Shown: positions 6,015 to 7,944 of the stretch, in pieces | How positions within the stretch are numbered: position 1 is the first letter of the stretch | Layout: each line of letters begins with the position of its first letter | Assembly: GCA_017620315.1 (NCBI GenBank) | Contig: JAFZQQ010000194.1 | Coordinates: 1 to 7,944 of the forward strand | Origin: Oscillospiraceae bacterium | Lineage (GTDB): Bacteria; Bacillota; Clostridia; Oscillospirales; Oscillospiraceae | DNA: 7,944 nucleotides | Direction of reading: 5' to 3' | Position numbers and translations under genes: made by a program | Notes under the pieces: model-generated | Seen by the model: the letters and a program-made list of their open reading frames with translations, nothing else | Database searches by the model: none | Told to the model about the DNA's origin: nothing

Positions 6015-6683
6015 ATGAAGTTTTATCAGAAGCTCGACGGCGGCGTACATATCTCCGCCAGAGAGTATGACGTCGCCTATAACACGGCGATCACGGAGGG
6101 CCAGCTCGTCAAGCTGAGCGGCGGCAAGGTCGTGTCAGCGGCGGCGGCGGAGACCGGAGCCGTGCTCGGCGTGGCGGCGGAGAATCACAGCGGCGTCGCA
6201 GACGCTCTCGATCCCAGGGCAAACGGCGTAAGGCTGCTGGTCATCGACGATCCCGACGCTGTGTTCCAGTGCAGCGTGCCGCAGGTGACTGCGTCCAGCG
6301 GAAGCTCGACCACGCTGGTGTTCACCGCGGGCCAGTATTTCGCTGCGGACGATTTCAACGGCGGATATGTGAAGCTTGTCAGCAAAGCGAGCGGCAGCAC
6401 CAACACCGACGAGATCGGCACGGTGCGCGAGATCACCGACTATGCCGTGACCGCAAGCACGTCCGGCACATTTACGCTGCCGAGCGGCGGCACGCCCAAC
6501 GAGGGCGATGTTTACGCGGTGTTCCCGCCCGTGGGCTTTGCCAAGGGCAATTTGAACACCGCCAGAGACGGAGTCGTGCTCAGCGCCTCGGCCAATCTGC
6601 CGCTGCGTGTGATCGGCTTTGACCTTGCGTTCGACAAGATAAACCTTATGGCAAAGAAGCATGTCTTTGCCGTGGATGCGTAA
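6015..6683 (+). CDS. Putative capsid decoration or head-stabilising protein
   Basis: This 222-residue, mostly beta-type protein lies directly before the major capsid gene. AGGAGGT (6001-6007) overlaps the preceding stop codon and fixes ATG 6015. The part from about residue 26 to 60 (ITEGQLVKLSGGKVV, then AETGAVLGVAAENHSG) follows the pattern of DUF2190-like capsid decoration proteins: a start-of-domain turn, a short beta hairpin and a 'will be valued as normal later' GVA strand. Residues 88-160 are rich in Ser, Thr and Gly with alternating hydrophobics, as in an inserted beta domain. The C-terminus (LPLRVIGFDLAFDKIN) is again beta-like. Such proteins sit on the outer capsid surface and stabilise the expanded shell. 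Head fibre protein is an alternative. No signal peptide or membrane segment is seen. Confidence 0.55.
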   Translation: MKFYQKLDGGVHISAREYDVAYNTAITEGQLVKLSGGKVVSAAAAETGAVLGVAAENHSGVADALDPRANGVRLLVIDDPDAVFQCSVPQVTASSGSSTTLVFTAGQYFAADDFNGGYVKLVSKASGSTNTDEIGTVREITDYAVTASTSGTFTLPSGGTPNEGDVYAVFPPVGFAKGNLNTARDGVVLSASANLPLRVIGFDLAFDKINLMAKKHVFAVDA

Positions 6684-6698
6684 AAAGGAGAATATGAT

Positions 6699-7649
6699 AT
6701 GCCTGTTATGACTAACTGGAAGACCGACAACTACAAGCTCGTCGGCAAGGCGTTCGAGTACGCCTATGATAACCGTCTCAACAAGTTTCTGAGCATCGTG
6801 GGGACCACGAACAGCAAGAGCATCGACTATGAGCTCACCGCCGGCGGCGGTTACGGCGAGATGCCCGCCTACGACGGCAACAATCTCAACGAGGGTGTCA
6901 AGAAGCGCGGCTTTAAGACCGTCATCACGCCGGAGGAATTCTCACTCTCCGAGAGTGTGGGCTACAAGCAGGCGAAGGTCGACAAGAGCGGCGAGTGCGC
7001 CCGCGTCGGAAAGATGCTCGGAAACAGCGCCGCGATGACCGTGTATATGCATATGCTGCGCATGTTTTCCGGCGCCTTTGACCCGACCAAGCTCGGCGGC
7101 GACGGCAAGAGCTGGGCGGCGACCGATCACCCCGTGGCGTCCAAGGGCTCGCAGGGGCGCAAGTTCGTGGCTGACCCTGACAGCGGCACCTATTCCAACC
7201 TTGTCACCGATACCCTCAGCGTCGCAAACATCACAAAAGCCCAGGCGCTCGGCGGGCGCATGACCACGCCGGACGGACTGCCCTTCCTTGCGGATTACAG
7301 CCTGCTGCTTGTCTCACCCGAGCTGGAATCCGAGGCAAAGAAGATCTGCGGCGATCACGGCAAGTTCCGCCCGAGCAGAAACCCTGCGGACGATACCAAC
7401 GCCGCAAACCCGCTTGCCGACCTTCAGTATATGGTCATCGGCGGAGGCGCGGACGGCTTTTCCAAAAAGCAGTGGGCGATCTGCGATCCCGCGCTGATGC
7501 GCGAAATGGTCAAGCTTGTGTATATCACAAAGCCCACCGTCATGCAGACCGCGCTCGACAATCCGCTCAAGGACCTGTATACGGGATATGTTGACTTTGG
7601 CTGCGGCTGGGGCGACGCAAGAGAAATTATATTCTCAGATCCGGCATAA
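6699..7649 (+). CDS. Major capsid protein, probably HK97 fold (Mu gpT-like)
   Basis: This is the coat protein that builds the icosahedral head. The 316-residue length fits an HK97-fold coat without a large N-terminal delta domain. AAAGGAG (6684-6690) lies 8 bases before ATG 6699. The N-terminal part has a candidate E-loop region (about 45-82, glycine-rich then TVITPEEFSL). The middle holds a long helix (ARVGKMLGNSAAMTVYMHML, 101-120) followed by GAFDPTKLGGDGKSWAATDHP (125-145), a pattern common in Mu-type coat proteins where 'SSTHP/TDHP' follows. LLLVSPELESEAKKI (202-216) matches the P-domain helix signature of this group, and the C-terminus ends in GWGDAREIIFSDPA. Position after the scaffold-like and decoration-like genes supports the call. 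The exact subfamily is an inference. Confidence 0.85.
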   Translation: MPVMTNWKTDNYKLVGKAFEYAYDNRLNKFLSIVGTTNSKSIDYELTAGGGYGEMPAYDGNNLNEGVKKRGFKTVITPEEFSLSESVGYKQAKVDKSGECARVGKMLGNSAAMTVYMHMLRMFSGAFDPTKLGGDGKSWAATDHPVASKGSQGRKFVADPDSGTYSNLVTDTLSVANITKAQALGGRMTTPDGLPFLADYSLLLVSPELESEAKKICGDHGKFRPSRNPADDTNAANPLADLQYMVIGGGADGFSKKQWAICDPALMREMVKLVYITKPTVMQTALDNPLKDLYTGYVDFGCGWGDAREIIFSDPA

Positions 7650-7686
7650 TTGTGCCCAAAAAGTAGCATAAAAAGTCACAATTTCG

Positions 7687-7725
7687 ATAATTGTCCGCGG
7701 CGGTGTCGCCGCCGCGGACAATTAT
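7687..7725. other. Perfect 17-bp hairpin between the capsid gene and the next gene
   Basis: Bases 7687-7703 and 7709-7725 pair without a mismatch (core TGTCCGCGGCGG against CCGCCGCGGACA) around a 5-base loop. No T-run follows on either strand, so it is not a standard intrinsic terminator. Its 3' arm ends immediately before GAGGAG (7726-7731), the ribosome site of the next gene. Likely roles are RNA processing or protection of the abundant capsid message, partial termination, or tuning of downstream translation. Confidence 0.7.
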
Positions 7726-7741
7726 GAGGAGAGGGTCGGTT

Positions 7742-7944
7742 ATGACATTGAACGAAGGAAAAAGAAAAGTTCTGATGTTGCTTGACGAGTATTCAAGCGG
7801 GGGAGCGGTTGAATTCGACGCTGATATCGACGTCAGGATGAACGACTTTTTTGACGCCGCTCAGAAGGACATCGCCCAGTGGCAGCCGATTGTGCGACGC
7901 GCTGAGGTAACGCTTGACGGCACCGGACAGCAGGAGCTTCCCGC
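7742..7944 (+). CDS. Partial phage structural protein, possible head-tail connector (runs off the window)
   Basis: Only the first 67 codons are present. The peptide begins MTLNEGKRKVLMLLDEYS and continues with an acidic helical part (DADIDVRMNDFFDAAQKDIAQ, about 26-46), then a beta-like start (RRAEVTLDGTGQQELP). A GGAGAGG site (7728-7734) lies 7 bases before ATG 7742. The position just after the major capsid gene and the helical start with a 'D-D-I-x-x-x-M-N-x-F-F-D-A-A' pattern fit small connector or neck proteins that join the portal to the tail. No catalytic motif is seen. Minor head protein is an alternative, and the missing C-terminus prevents a firmer call. Confidence 0.5.
   Translation, partial: MTLNEGKRKVLMLLDEYSSGGAVEFDADIDVRMNDFFDAAQKDIAQWQPIVRRAEVTLDGTGQQELP

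Larger units (their letters stand above)
1857..7944 (+). mobile_element. Prophage packaging and head module, open at the right
   Basis: The gene order is small terminase candidate, large terminase, portal, scaffold-like, decoration-like, major capsid, then a possible connector. This is the conserved late-gene order of tailed phages. All genes are co-directional with short gaps or overlaps. No integrase, repressor or tail gene lies in the window, so completeness cannot be judged. The left limit is placed at the promoter for convenience. The true junction may lie anywhere from 1681 onward. Confidence 0.8.

Noticed and set aside
1..7944. Anti-phage defence or other new accessory system
   Set aside because: Every well-supported gene is either the epimerase or a phage head or packaging gene. 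No nuclease, toxin-antitoxin, reverse transcriptase or signalling gene is present in the window.

Overview
The window reads as chromosomal DNA of a fairly GC-rich gut-type Firmicute, probably a clostridial (Oscillospiraceae-like) bacterium, joined to the head-and-packaging module of a tailed (Caudoviricetes) prophage. The host guess rests on strong AGGAGG-type ribosome sites, use of TTG and GTG starts, extended -10 promoters (TGnTATAAT) and general protein flavour. It is an inference, and no taxonomic marker gene is present.

Layout. Bases 1-508 hold no convincing gene. They contain small hairpins (1-120) and then a dense, strongly folded element (about 142-476) whose ends carry imperfect inverted copies of a TTGACA-N(4-6)-GGTATAATA motif. 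An extended -10 promoter in its right end appears to drive the next gene. Bases 509-1624 encode a complete non-hydrolysing UDP-N-acetylglucosamine 2-epimerase (WecB/MnaA family) with a TTG start, followed by a clear intrinsic terminator (1641-1680). Bases 1681-2030 are AT-richer and non-coding. They hold a good promoter (TTGACA, 17 bp, TGnTACACT at 1857-1885), repeated GTTAC/GTTAAAC half-sites, a weak LexA-like box and a leader hairpin.

From 2031 to the window end all genes are on the plus strand, tightly packed and often overlapping. In order they are a short putative small terminase subunit, the large terminase (ATPase plus nuclease), the portal, a scaffold-like acidic protein, a decoration-like beta-rich protein, the major capsid protein, and the start of a possible head-tail connector gene that runs off the window. 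Together these would build the procapsid (portal, scaffold, coat), pump DNA into it (terminase), stabilise the shell (decoration) and begin the neck.

No integrase, repressor, tail, lysis, anti-phage defence, CRISPR, tRNA or rRNA feature is visible. The least ordinary items are the folded intergenic element at 142-476, the packaging genes placed directly beside a host-type gene with no lysogeny genes between, the repeat array over the phage promoter, and a 17-bp perfect hairpin without a U-tract between the capsid gene and the next gene.
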